64,000 bases of DNA from Chryseobacterium cheonjiense (GTDB taxonomy: Bacteria > Bacteroidota > Bacteroidia > Flavobacteriales > Weeksellaceae), in NCBI RefSeq assembly GCF_012927265.1, contig NZ_JABBGF010000003.1, positions 434,001 to 498,000 of the forward strand. Direction: 5' to 3'. The first letter of the stretch is position 1, and every line of letters starts with the position of its first letter. The notes beneath the pieces are model-generated. The model did no database searches and was not told the origin of the DNA. It saw only the letters and a program-made list of their open reading frames with translations. Positions 1-7,983 of this stretch are shown here, piece by piece. The translations under genes and the position numbers were made by a program.

Positions 1-128
1 CGGTCATCGGGTGAAAGGTTAATTGTGATTTCAGCAAGGGCTGTTTCCAGGGCCGTGATGGCATCCTGTGCGGCAGTGATCTTTGCACTGCTCAAATGGG
101 TGGAGTTTAAATTTGTTAATCCCATCAT
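1..128 (-). CDS. hypothetical protein, N-terminal fragment
   Basis: The open frame starts at an ATG whose complement lies at 126-128 (a second ATG follows directly) and runs off the left edge of the window, so only about 42 residues are seen. It begins MMGLTNLNSTHLSSAKI and has an Ala/Thr-rich, helix-forming stretch with no recognised motif and no signal peptide. I do not recognise the family. The A/T-rich 200 bases upstream hold no other gene. Confidence 0.5.
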   Translation of the reverse strand, partial: MMGLTNLNSTHLSSAKITAAQDAITALETALAEITINLSPDD

Positions 129-342
129 TTTGATTTTAAAGTTAATATATTAAGAGTATTAAAATCGTGTGTTTTTTTATAGAAACGAAGGTAACAAAAA
201 ATTTTAAAAAGAGAAAAATGAAATGAAATCACAGCAGCACTTGCGAAAATATACCAGGAGATACCTATAGCAAAAAGCTGATAGAAATATCAATAATAAT
301 ATTTCTATCAGCTATTTTAAAAAGATACAGGAGAATGCTGTA

Positions 343-714
343 TTACCCCATTGAATGAAACCCTACCTTGTTTCCTTCTGTGTCGATAAAAAGTGCAATA
401 AAGCCATTGTTACCAATAGAAGTTTTCGGCAGAATAACGGTTCCGCCGGCACTTTCTACTCTGCTTAACGGAACAGAAAGATCATTTCCGCCGTCTAAGT
501 ATACCGTTGTGCCGGTCATGGCAGGGGCAAAGTTTTCGCCGCTGGCAATTGCTCCGCCAAATCCGCCTTTTTGGGGATCAGACGGTAAATAGGCATATTG
601 CATATCAGGATTGGGGTCGGCATGAATGTGAGCATCTAAAACTTTTGCATAAAAAGTCACTGCTCTTTCGAAATCTGTAGCTGGTATTTCAAACCAATTG
701 AGAGTATTTACCAT
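343..714 (-). CDS. VOC family protein (glyoxalase/dioxygenase-like)
   Basis: This 123-residue protein has the paired beta-alpha-beta-beta-beta arrangement of the vicinal oxygen chelate superfamily. It opens NTLNWFEIPATDFERAVTFY, the usual first strand and helix, and ends with DTEGNKVGFHS, where the Glu is the typical metal ligand. The start is placed at the ATG at 714. The open frame continues upstream to 771, but that stretch is Lys/Ile-rich, unlike the family, and VOC proteins normally begin at this Met-Val-Asn. Members with this layout are often annotated as glyoxalase/bleomycin-resistance proteins, and the substrate cannot be predicted. It stands alone, 186 bases from the azoreductase gene. 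Confidence 0.8.
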   Translation of the reverse strand: MVNTLNWFEIPATDFERAVTFYAKVLDAHIHADPNPDMQYAYLPSDPQKGGFGGAIASGENFAPAMTGTTVYLDGGNDLSVPLSRVESAGGTVILPKTSIGNNGFIALFIDTEGNKVGFHSMG

Positions 715-900
715 TTTTTTATTAAATTTTAATTGAGTGTTTATTTTTTTTATTTTTAAGGGAATCAGCACAATTTTTACCTGTTGTTTTTCCTGTTTTC
801 CATTTGCCTGTATGCTTAGTCAGCATCTTTTAAAGGAAGGTTTTGCCCGAAACTGACAGTATTTCCGGAAGATGCCTTTTAGGATTTAGCCGTTAAGAAA

Positions 901-1527
901 TCATGCAAATACAGGCATCACCAAGTGATCAATCTGATTCTTTGCAGTGCTTATTTTCTCCTCAGCGTCAAACAGAAGCCCGGAAGCATCGATAATCTGG
1001 ACATCCTGAATACCCAACGTCCGCCACAAATGCGTCAAATACGGAGTTGCGAAATCCTTCTCGCTGCCTATGGCGGTGCCCCCGCTGGTAAAGAGGATAT
1101 AAACGCTGCGGGCGCGGAGTAAGCCTTGCGAAACGCCGTCAACGTATTCAAAGGTGACACCAAGACGACTGACATGGTCAACGTATGCCTTAAAAGTAGA
1201 GGGAATGGTCCAGTTGTAGACCGGCATGCCGAGGACTACTACGTCAGCGGCTAACAGCTCAGCCACCATTTCGTTAGAAAGCTGTATCGCAGCCTGCATA
1301 GCCGGAGTTGGATTTTGCATGGAATACAGACTGCCATTAACGAAACCTTCTGTCGGGAGTGGCAGGTCTGCCGCTAAATCCCGGGTCGTAACCTTAGCCT
1401 CGTGATATTCCCGCAACAGGCGATCCACCAGGTGGTCGGTCAGGTTTCGGGATACTGAATCGGCGTGACGCGAGCTGCTGTCTATACGCAGGATTTCAAG
1501 AGGGCGGATGTGAGCGTTATTAATCAT
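901..1527 (-). CDS. azoR: FMN-dependent NADH-azoreductase
   Basis: This 208-residue flavodoxin-fold protein is of AzoR type and reduces azo bonds and quinones with NADH in the cytoplasm. The N-terminal ILRIDSSSRHADSVSR segment is the FMN-phosphate loop, MPVYNWTIPSTFKAYVDHV matches the family's flavin-contacting motif, and TSGGTAIG follows the central strand. Length is normal for the family. The gene is visibly richer in G+C than its neighbours: bases 1381-1440 hold 36 G/C of 60, with many GCG, CGG and CTG codons, which suggests acquisition from a higher-GC donor. It is divergent from the HxlR gene at 1650, the usual arrangement of a quinone-responsive regulator with its target oxidoreductase. 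Confidence 0.9.
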   Translation of the reverse strand: MINNAHIRPLEILRIDSSSRHADSVSRNLTDHLVDRLLREYHEAKVTTRDLAADLPLPTEGFVNGSLYSMQNPTPAMQAAIQLSNEMVAELLAADVVVLGMPVYNWTIPSTFKAYVDHVSRLGVTFEYVDGVSQGLLRARSVYILFTSGGTAIGSEKDFATPYLTHLWRTLGIQDVQIIDASGLLFDAEEKISTAKNQIDHLVMPVFA

Positions 1528-1581
1528 GATAAAAAGAATTTAAATGAAATAATTGATTTTTTATTATTCGTTAGTTTTAAT

Positions 1582-1589
1582 TAATTTTG
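1582..1589 (+). promoter_or_regulatory. -7 promoter element of the hxlR-type gene
   Basis: TAATTTTG matches the Bacteroidota TAnnTTTG -7 element, 60 bases before the HxlR start. No clear -33 TTTG is seen at the expected distance. The intergenic region is shared with the divergent azoreductase gene, so the operator for both probably lies at 1528-1649. Confidence 0.45.
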
Positions 1590-1649
1590 TAGTGCAAATA
1601 TTCAGAGTTAAAATAAATAAAACAAGTAGGACGTTTAAAATGTGTAAGT

Positions 1650-2030
1650 ATGAAAAATGATACTAATGTTGACAATCAGGAAGATAAAAATGAAAAAAAA
1701 TTTGTTTTTGATGAAGAATCCTGTCCGGTAACTGCAACAATGCAGGTTTTAGGTGGAAAATGGAAAGCCATTTTAATTAATGCGATCTATCATACCTCAC
1801 CTGCACGATTTGGGGAATTGAAGCGTAGTGTAAAGGGCATTACCCAATCAATGCTTACTCAGCAGTTGAGAGAATTGGAAGAAGATGGGCTGATAAGCAG
1901 GAAAATTTATGCTGAAATCCCGCCACGGGTTGAATACACGTTAACCGATTTTGGACTTACCCTGTCGCCAATAATGCAATCAATGGCGAATTGGGGGAAA
2001 GAATACAGAATGAAAAAGCAAAATGCGTGA
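1650..2030 (+). CDS. HxlR-family transcriptional regulator
   Basis: This 126-residue winged-helix regulator has the HxlR signature: CPVTATMQVLGGKWKAILI, then RFGELKRSVKGITQSMLTQQL as recognition region, then the wing ending PRVEYTLTDFG. Cys25, just before the first helix, is the position of the redox-sensing cysteine in YodB/HypR-type members, which respond to quinones, diamide or hypochlorite. Divergent placement next to an azoreductase supports regulation of azoR by electrophile stress. This is inference from family and neighbourhood. Unlike azoR, base composition is that of the host. Confidence 0.88.
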   Translation: MKNDTNVDNQEDKNEKKFVFDEESCPVTATMQVLGGKWKAILINAIYHTSPARFGELKRSVKGITQSMLTQQLRELEEDGLISRKIYAEIPPRVEYTLTDFGLTLSPIMQSMANWGKEYRMKKQNA

Positions 2031-2415
2031 TGGGCTAAATTTTCTATTTTGTCATCATACTTTCATATTCAAAAAAATTGTCTCAACATCCATCAAAATT
2101 CTTTCGGATTTTCGCCGCCTCATTGTTTTATAAAAGAATCAGCGAACCTCGTTCCTCAATTTCCGAAGGAGGGAATTTAAAATACAATCCCATCACGCAG
2201 AAATTCCCCTCCCTTGTAGGGGTGGATTAATTTTCAGGGAAAATTAAGACGGGGTGGTTAAATAGAATCATGAAGATTTCAGGCTAAAACATGTGGTGGA
2301 TTGCAATCCGCGCTTACGATGTTTTGAAAAGTTACGGATAATAGGAAGAATTAGAAAAAATTACAACATCGCCCAAAAAAAGATTGTAGATTCGCAGTAT
2401 TGAATTTTATTTCAA
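2031..2415. other. intergenic region with a dispersed repeat
   Basis: The 385-base gap holds no credible gene. Bases 2093-2270 are one copy of a repeat whose second copy is at 3104-3222; the rest (2271-2415) is A/T-rich and presumably contains the promoter of the phosphatase gene, though I see no good TAnnTTTG. Confidence 0.6.
2093..2270. repeat. dispersed repeat, copy 1
   Basis: Shares with 3104-3222 the left segment AATTCTTTCGnATTTTCGCC and the right segment TGGATTAATTTTCAGGGAAA followed by ATTAAGACGGGGTGGT. The ends of copy 2 are inverted (ACCACCCCGTC and GACGGGGTGGT), so the unit looks like a small non-autonomous palindromic element. Copy 1 carries extra internal sequence, and its left terminal repeat is degraded. 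Confidence 0.75.
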
Positions 2416-3018
2416 ATGATTATGAAACTCAATTTCAAAAATAACAGAGTCAGAAGAATGTTAATCTCATTGGTTGTTATTGCAGCATTGGTGCTTGCCT
2501 TTGTATTTTATCAGAAAAAAGTACGGTATAATCTGGTAACGATTTCAGAAAACAAGGTTTACAATTCAGGGGCTGTTCCTCCGGAAAAGCTGGCGGATTT
2601 CGTAAGCGATCATAAAATAAAGACCATCGTCGATTTACGCGACGGTCTGGTACGGACCGCTTTAAACCCCGAAACAAAAAAGCAGGTCAATGCCGAAGAA
2701 TTTGCAGCCGATAAAATTGCAGGTCTTCATTATTTTAATTTACCCACCGACCAGATTCCTCAGGACAGCACGGTGCAGAAATTTCTTAAGATTATGGACG
2801 ATCCCAACAATTATCCTGTTTTGATCCACTGTCACCACGGGGTGGGGCGTTCCCGTTTATTTAGTTCTATTTACAGGATCGAATACGAAAACTTCACCAA
2901 CGAAAAAGCCAGGGAAAATGCCCGTTTGTTCTGGGAATTCGGAACCAATTTTTCAAAAAATTCTGAGAAAGGAATCTATCTTACCAATTATAAGAAAAGG
3001 GAAATACAGAGCAATTAG
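2416..3018 (+). CDS. membrane-anchored protein tyrosine/dual-specificity phosphatase-like protein
   Basis: This 200-residue protein has one N-terminal membrane segment (about residues 15-32) and then a cysteine-phosphatase domain. The catalytic P-loop is HCHHGVGRSR with Cys139 and Arg145 in the CX5R spacing, and TIVDLRDG near residue 70-77 is the usual strand with a conserved Asp-Leu-Arg. The fold resembles bacterial DSP/PTP proteins of the tyrosine or phosphoinositide phosphatase type; the substrate is unknown. With an N-in anchor the catalytic domain would face the periplasm. Two in-frame starts, 2416 and 2422, are equally possible. The gene lies alone between two direct copies of a palindromic repeat, which may mean it moved as a unit. 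Confidence 0.8.
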   Translation: MIMKLNFKNNRVRRMLISLVVIAALVLAFVFYQKKVRYNLVTISENKVYNSGAVPPEKLADFVSDHKIKTIVDLRDGLVRTALNPETKKQVNAEEFAADKIAGLHYFNLPTDQIPQDSTVQKFLKIMDDPNNYPVLIHCHHGVGRSRLFSSIYRIEYENFTNEKARENARLFWEFGTNFSKNSEKGIYLTNYKKREIQSN

Positions 3019-3103
3019 TAAGAATGGACTTTTCTCCAAAGATCATCTGAATATAAACGGTTTACGGGCCAGGTTTAAAATTTAGTAAGGAATCTAACGT
3101 AAC

Positions 3104-3222
3104 CACCCCGTCAAAAATTCTTTCGAATTTTCGCCACCCCTCCAAAGGAGGGGAATCTCTCGTGTTTAAATGTGTGGGAGAGGGGTGGATTAATTTTCAG
3201 GGAAAATTAAGACGGGGTGGTC
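3104..3222. repeat. dispersed repeat, copy 2
   Basis: A 119-base unit with inverted ends (ACCACCCCGTC at the left, GACGGGGTGGT at the right) and an internal palindrome around CCACCCCTCC / GGAGGGG. It is in the same orientation as the copy at 2093-2270. The open frame of the next gene could be extended back to 3217 into this repeat, which argues for the later start chosen there. Confidence 0.78.
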
Positions 3223-3267
3223 AGCTGGAATCATCAAAGATTTCACCCTAAATCAATCGCGGATTTG

Positions 3268-3275
3268 TATCTTTG
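3268..3275 (+). promoter_or_regulatory. -7 promoter element of deoD
   Basis: TATCTTTG, a perfect TAnnTTTG element, 20 bases before the deoD ATG at 3295. It lies inside the longer open frame that starts at 3217, so the transcript would begin after that upstream start codon. This supports 3295 as the true start. Confidence 0.65.
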
Positions 3276-3294
3276 TCCCATTGAAAATAAAAGT

Positions 3295-4005
3295 ATGAGT
3301 ATTCACATTAGTGCCAATAAAGGAGAAATAGCCAAAGTCGTATTGCAGCCGGGAGATCCGCTCAGGGCGCAGTTTATCGCCCAAAAATATCTTGAAAATG
3401 CAGAACTGGTAAGCAAAACAAGAGGCATATTCTATTATACAGGTTTTTATAAAGGGAAAGAAATCACCGTAGGAGCCAGCGGAATGGGCTTTCCGAGCAT
3501 CGGGATCTATTCTTTCGAGCTATTCACGGAATATGACGTAGATACCATTATCCGAATAGGAACCTGCGGAGCATACAGCACCGATCTCCAGCTTTTTGAT
3601 ATTCTAAATGTGGAAAATGCCGCCAGTGAAAGTACCTATGCCAGGTACGCCTGGGAAATAGAGGACGAGATCCTTCCGCATCAGGGCAGTATTTACAGTA
3701 CCATTAACCAGACGGCAGAAGAGCTTTCCCTGAAAACAAAATCCATCAACGTGCACAGCAGCGATATTTTCTACAGAAAAGATCCTGCGGTACCGGCCAT
3801 TGCTGCAAAATACAACTGTCCGGCTGTGGAAATGGAGGCTTTCGGATTATTTGCCAATGCTCAGTATTTAGGGAAAAATGCGGCAACGGTTCTTACGGTG
3901 ACAGACATTATTCCGACCCACGAGAAAATTTCTGCAGACGAAAGAGAAAGAGCACTGAAGCCCATGATGGAACTTGCTTTGGAATCTGCATTGAAAAGTT
4001 TATAA
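3295..4005 (+). CDS. deoD: purine-nucleoside phosphorylase, DeoD type
   Basis: This 236-residue cytoplasmic enzyme splits purine (deoxy)nucleosides with phosphate for salvage. Visible family motifs are the phosphate-binding GDPLRA near the N terminus, GASGMGFPSIGIYSFELF, IRIGTCGAYS, and EMEAFGLF with the ribose-binding Met-Glu. TVTDII carries the Asp that protonates the base in hexameric DeoD enzymes. Length is typical. The start at 3295 is chosen because family members begin MSIHI and because a -7 element lies just upstream. It is monocistronic: the previous gene is on the other side of a repeat and the next is convergent. Confidence 0.93.
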   Translation: MSIHISANKGEIAKVVLQPGDPLRAQFIAQKYLENAELVSKTRGIFYYTGFYKGKEITVGASGMGFPSIGIYSFELFTEYDVDTIIRIGTCGAYSTDLQLFDILNVENAASESTYARYAWEIEDEILPHQGSIYSTINQTAEELSLKTKSINVHSSDIFYRKDPAVPAIAAKYNCPAVEMEAFGLFANAQYLGKNAATVLTVTDIIPTHEKISADERERALKPMMELALESALKSL

Positions 4006-4080
4006 AACAGATCAGCAGACGATATTCTGAGATGCTCAGAATGGTAGAAGCGGTCTCAATAATTAAAATAATTTACATTT

Positions 4081-4145
4081 GTCATTGTGAAGAGTGAAGA
4101 ATCTTTCAAATTAATTTGTCTGGATTTTTCATTCTTCAAAATGAC
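4081..4145. repeat. inverted repeat in the deoD/DUF434 gap
   Basis: A stem of about 23 bases is formed between GTCATTGTGAAGAGTGAAGA and its near-complement ending TTCATTCTTCAAAATGAC, with about four mismatches and an A/T-rich loop. It sits between two convergent genes and could act as a transcription barrier. The sequence resembles a palindromic repeat common in this genus (family membership from memory). Confidence 0.6.
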
Positions 4146-4152
4146 ATTTTTT

Positions 4153-4872
4153 TTAGGCTAAAGAAAACTGAATGATAGTGGCATTAAGATTTTTATTGTC
4201 AATAAGGTATCTGATCAGGTTGAACCACTTTTTACAGTGATCCAGAATCCATGCATCCGAAGAAATAACAATCTCTTCGCGTTCAGCCAGAAACTGATCG
4301 GGATTAAATTCCAGTGACGTTTCCCAATCAAGTTTTCTTTCCTGTGCAAATTCCGCAATAAACTGACAGATTCGTCCGCTGTTGGATACCGGTCTGTCAA
4401 AGATCCAGCAAAGCTTCACGACACCGCAATGTTGAAAAAAAGAAGCAGCCAGCTCTAAAGAATGAAGCGTTTGGTTTACCCTTTTGTAAGTGCCGTGAAC
4501 CCCGGAAAGATCACGAAAACATCCGTCCAACCCTTCAAAAATATAAGCTCCGGAAAGCATGCTTTCCAAAAGGATTAATACATTAAAGCCATCCATATAA
4601 ATGGTTTTCCCTTTCAGATCTTCAGCTTTGGATTCTTTTGATTTCCGGTTCAGCATCTGATCCTGCGATGCAGAAGCACCTCTGATTGCCTGAATCTGCC
4701 TTGTTTTCAGTCGGTAACGGTTTCCTGCCAGTTCGGAAGATGCTTTTTCGGGATACCCTCGTGAAAGCAAATAATGCATATCCTGAACAGCCGTTCTCAG
4801 TGTGCCAACCTGCTTTTCTGATCCGAATAAACTGTCGTCGGATGTATTTTTACCGCGGTTTCTGTGGTTCAT
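4153..4872 (-). CDS. DUF434 domain-containing protein
   Basis: This 239-residue protein has the DUF434 features: an N-terminal helical part with LLSRGYPEKASSELAGNRYRL followed by TRQIQAIRGAS, then a second domain with DGFNVLILLESMLSG and KLCWIFDRPVSNSG. The C-terminal part resembles a PIN/NYN-like metal-dependent nuclease core, with Asp residues after hydrophobic strands (YMDGFN, WIFDRP, ISSDAWILD), but this is my inference and the function is not established. The start at 4872 is preferred. The frame stays open to 5001, but that extension would overlap the divergent LacI-type gene and has no family similarity. Confidence 0.75.
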   Translation of the reverse strand: MNHRNRGKNTSDDSLFGSEKQVGTLRTAVQDMHYLLSRGYPEKASSELAGNRYRLKTRQIQAIRGASASQDQMLNRKSKESKAEDLKGKTIYMDGFNVLILLESMLSGAYIFEGLDGCFRDLSGVHGTYKRVNQTLHSLELAASFFQHCGVVKLCWIFDRPVSNSGRICQFIAEFAQERKLDWETSLEFNPDQFLAEREEIVISSDAWILDHCKKWFNLIRYLIDNKNLNATIIQFSLA

Positions 4873-4978
4873 GTTCAAATGTAATATAAAATGCTTACAT
4901 TTCCTTTCTGATAGACAGAATTTGATTAAATTTACGTCAATAATCCGCATTCGTTTAGAGACATAACTAAAAACAGGT

Positions 4979-6007
4979 ATGAATAAAAAAAATGCCACCA
5001 TCTATGATATTTCGAAGAAGCTTAACGTAAGTGTGGCAACTGTTTCGAGAGCGCTGAACAACCATCCCAGAATAAGCCAGGCAACAAAAGACCTGGTGAA
5101 CAAGACGGCCAAGGAGATGAATTATAAGCAGAACAATCTGGCCAAAGCTTTAAAGAGCGGGGAAACCAAAAATGTAGGCATCATTGTTCCGTTTGTGAAT
5201 ACGAATTTCTTTTCCTCCGTAATCCGCGGAATAGAAGAGGAGCTTTCCCCTTTCGGATATCATGTCATCATCTGCCAGAGCCACGAAGATGTTAATATTG
5301 AAAAAAAGCACCTCAACACATTGTTGAATGCACAGGTTGACGGGATCTTTATGTCGGTTTCCAGAACAACCATCGATACGGCACATATCAGGAATATACT
5401 GGATACTACAAATACTCCCATTATTTTTTTCGACCGTAAAAAAGATATTTCCGGAATAAGTACCGTAACCATCGACGATTACCGTGGTGGATATATAGCA
5501 ACCGAACACCTCATCAAAGAAGGATACAAAAACATCTGCCATTTTTCAGGGGATCTTAATCTTGAGATTTACCAGAACCGTTTAAATGGTTACAAACAGG
5601 CTTTGATCGATCATAATTTTCAGGTAAAGGAAGAAAATATCATCATGACGGGCAGTTCTATAGAAGCCGGAATCGAAGCGATTAAAACCCTTTGGGACCG
5701 AAAATCTATTCCGGACGCAATCTTTTCGGCCAGTGATTTTGCGGCATTAGGAGCTTGCCAGGAATTGAAAAAGAAAAAAATTAAAATTCCACAGGAAGTT
5801 GCGGTGATCGGTTTTTCCAATGAACCTTTTACTCAGTTTATGGAGCTGCCGATCAGCTCCGTAGATCAGACTCCGGTGATGATGGGAAAAATGGCAGGCC
5901 AGGTTTTCATTGAAAGCGTAAAAGAGAACGGAACCGGTATTTCCATTGAAAAGAAAGTTGTTCTGGCTCCTCAGCTGTATATCAGGAAATCTTCCAAAAG
6001 AAAATAA
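4979..6007 (+). CDS. LacI-family transcriptional regulator
   Basis: This 342-residue protein starts with the LacI helix-turn-helix (ATIYDISKKLNVSVATVSRA, residues 6-25) and hinge helix (LAKALKSG), followed by a periplasmic-binding-protein-like sensor: VGIIVPFVNTNFF, GIFMSVSRT, IIFFDRKK, ICHFSGD, IFSASDFAALGA, VAVIGFSNEPF. Such regulators normally sense a sugar or nucleoside, but no sugar genes lie beside it. The next gene (bpX-like, 6042) starts 34 bases downstream on the same strand, so the regulator may be co-transcribed with the start of the MoxR system. The ligand is unknown. Confidence 0.9.
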   Translation: MNKKNATIYDISKKLNVSVATVSRALNNHPRISQATKDLVNKTAKEMNYKQNNLAKALKSGETKNVGIIVPFVNTNFFSSVIRGIEEELSPFGYHVIICQSHEDVNIEKKHLNTLLNAQVDGIFMSVSRTTIDTAHIRNILDTTNTPIIFFDRKKDISGISTVTIDDYRGGYIATEHLIKEGYKNICHFSGDLNLEIYQNRLNGYKQALIDHNFQVKEENIIMTGSSIEAGIEAIKTLWDRKSIPDAIFSASDFAALGACQELKKKKIKIPQEVAVIGFSNEPFTQFMELPISSVDQTPVMMGKMAGQVFIESVKENGTGISIEKKVVLAPQLYIRKSSKRK

Positions 6008-6041
6008 TTTTCTGTTTATTTCCCAATCATTATTCAACGAC

Positions 6042-6683
6042 ATGATGCAACCCAGATTCCCTTTTTTAGATACTTTATTTCTTCTCCGTAACGATGAATG
6101 CATCACGATTTTTACAGATATTCATGAAATATCAGCAAAAGAGATCAGCGATACGGCAGATTACCTGGAATCCGAATTCGAAAAAGAAAGGCTTGAATTT
6201 CAGTCCAACCAAATCGACTTTAACAAGGAAGCTGCTGTCTGGGCTGCAAAAGTGCTGTATCACAGTGCGCAATTGTATCTCGTAAGAAAAGATACTTCCA
6301 AAGACCTCCGGAAGCTGATCCCCGAGTATACAGGCAAAAGAGATGTTTCTTTCCTGTTATCCGCAGATTTATCCTTACGGTTTTTGCCGCAGATCATTAC
6401 TGCTTTATATGATGCAGACCCGGAAGATCCTTTAATCAGGATGCTGGAGAATATCCTTCAAGAATTTCATTATTCAGCCGTAGGATTTGATGCAGAACTC
6501 GGTAATATCAATTGGGAAGAAGAATTAAAGGATAAAACCTACCGAAAATTATATCTGGAAAGAATTGTAGAAAAAAGATCTTATCAACTTGCAGAGATTC
6601 CCTATATCAATCAATTGTTAATTGCTGAATTTGGCATTTTTAAAGATATTTATTGGAAAGAATTAAAAATAATAGAAAACTAA
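6042..6683 (+). CDS. bpX-domain-like component of a MoxR-vWA-beta-propeller ternary system
   Basis: This is a 213-residue protein without signal or membrane segment. It is mostly helical, with a central AAVWAAKVLYHSAQLYLVRK helix and a C-terminal LAEIPYINQLLIAEFG. The helix and the gene's place directly before a MoxR ATPase fit the small domains named bpX that accompany MoxR-vWA-propeller systems; my best match from memory is bpX4, unverified. The frame is open back to 5946, but that extension overlaps the LacI gene, so the ATG at 6042 (followed by a second ATG) is chosen. It probably recruits or adapts the ATPase; the role is inferred from context. Confidence 0.65.
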   Translation: MMQPRFPFLDTLFLLRNDECITIFTDIHEISAKEISDTADYLESEFEKERLEFQSNQIDFNKEAAVWAAKVLYHSAQLYLVRKDTSKDLRKLIPEYTGKRDVSFLLSADLSLRFLPQIITALYDADPEDPLIRMLENILQEFHYSAVGFDAELGNINWEEELKDKTYRKLYLERIVEKRSYQLAEIPYINQLLIAEFGIFKDIYWKELKIIEN

Positions 6684-6715
6684 CTTCTGTATTTCTTGCT
6701 AATTGAAAAAGTTTA

Positions 6716-6800
6716 TGCTGAGCCTGCCAAAGTAAATTTGCGAACTTAGAAACAGTTAGTAGTTAAAATAAACTTTGTGAAATTTGCGTTAAAAAAGCAG
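6716..6800. repeat. dispersed intergenic repeat (TTTGCGAAC...TTTGCGTTAAA), copy 1
   Basis: Contains GCTGAG, then TTTGCGAACTTAGAAAC, an A/T spacer, AAACTTTG and TTTGCGTTAAAAA. Related copies lie at 16298-16379 and 21600-21680. All three stand upstream of operons of the stress island, so they may carry regulatory sites or simply be a repeat family. Confidence 0.6.
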
Positions 6801-6849
6801 ATTAAAAATAATAATTTTCGTCAAAAAGAAAAATTAACACAAAAAACAA

Positions 6850-7983
6850 ATGACCCAGAATATAGAAAAATTAAACACCGTACTTGCTTACATTAAAGAC
6901 ACTTTCGTCGGAAAAAATGACGTGGTGGATTTATTGGGAATATGCCTTCTGGCAAGAGAAAATGCCTTTTTATACGGTCCTCCGGGAACAGCAAAATCTG
7001 CCATTGTAAGAACATTGGCGCAGACCGTAAAAGACGGGAAAAACTTCGACTATCTGCTCACCCGTTTTACCGAACCCAATGAAATTTTCGGGCCTTTTGA
7101 TATCAGGAAATTGAAAGAAGGCGAGTTGCTTACCAATACCGAAGGCATGATGCCTGAAGCATCCATGGTTTTTCTCGATGAAATTTTTAATGCCAATTCC
7201 GCTATCCTGAATTCCCTGTTGATGGCTTTAAATGAAAAGATCTTTAAAAGAGGAAAAGAAACAAAACATCTTCCCGCGCTTATGTTTGTGGGTGCAAGCA
7301 ATGTTCTTCCCGAAGATGAAGCGCTGAATGCATTGTTCGACCGTTTTCTGATTAGGATTAATGTAGATTATGTACATCCTGATCTTCTTCATCAGGTGCT
7401 TTTAGCCGGAAGAAAACTGGAAAATACCACTGAAACGGACGTACCGGAAATTCTTTCTCATGAGATAAAAGAACTTCAGGATCTCTGTAAAACAGTTGAT
7501 TTAAGGCCAATTTATGAAGTGTACCTCAACACCATATTAAGTCTGCGAAATACAGGAATTGCAATTTCGGACAGAAGAGCTGTTAAAATGCAGAATCTTA
7601 TTGCTGCCAGTGCTCTGATCTGCGGAAGGAATGAAGCCATTCTTTCCGACCTTTGGGTATTGAAGCACATCTGGGATACGGAAGAGCAGGTTGAAATTCT
7701 GGAAGGTATCATCAACAGGACGATTGAAAAAGATGAAAATCCGAAATCTCATCCGCAGGCCCTTCAGAACAAAACACCGAATCCGGAAGAAGTAATGAAA
7801 GATGTCAAAATACTGGCCGAAAAATGGAACAGCGGAACATTGAGCTTTGAAGAACAGAATGTCATTAAAGATAAGCTGCGCTACCTTCAGAGCCGTTGCG
7901 ACTGGATCAAAAATCCCGAACAGAAACAGTATATCCAACAGGAAATCGAAAGTCTATGGCAAAAGATCCTTCAGAGCATATAA
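6850..7983 (+). CDS. MoxR-family AAA+ ATPase
   Basis: This 377-residue AAA+ ATPase has Walker A GPPGTAKS (residues 43-50), Walker B MVFLDE (about 106-111), sensor 1 in VGASNVLPEDE and an arginine-finger region ALFDRFLIR. The lid domain contains the MoxR hallmark ISDRRAVKMQNLIAASALICGR. A C-terminal extension (about residues 300-377) is helical and charged. MoxR ATPases remodel or load partner proteins through vWA-domain partners, and here the vWA protein is encoded two genes downstream. The next gene begins inside its 3' end (28-base overlap), which indicates translational coupling. Confidence 0.9.
   Translation: MTQNIEKLNTVLAYIKDTFVGKNDVVDLLGICLLARENAFLYGPPGTAKSAIVRTLAQTVKDGKNFDYLLTRFTEPNEIFGPFDIRKLKEGELLTNTEGMMPEASMVFLDEIFNANSAILNSLLMALNEKIFKRGKETKHLPALMFVGASNVLPEDEALNALFDRFLIRINVDYVHPDLLHQVLLAGRKLENTTETDVPEILSHEIKELQDLCKTVDLRPIYEVYLNTILSLRNTGIAISDRRAVKMQNLIAASALICGRNEAILSDLWVLKHIWDTEEQVEILEGIINRTIEKDENPKSHPQALQNKTPNPEEVMKDVKILAEKWNSGTLSFEEQNVIKDKLRYLQSRCDWIKNPEQKQYIQQEIESLWQKILQSI

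Noticed and set aside
3217..3294. Longer N terminus of deoD
   Set aside because: The extra 26 residues derive from a dispersed repeat and from the promoter region.
4873..5001. Longer N terminus of the DUF434 protein
   Set aside because: It would overlap the divergent LacI-type gene and has no similarity to the family.
5150..5542. 130-residue - strand frame inside the LacI gene
   Set aside because: Antisense shadow of a well-supported gene.
5946..6041. Longer N terminus of the bpX-like protein
   Set aside because: It lies within the LacI coding sequence in another frame.
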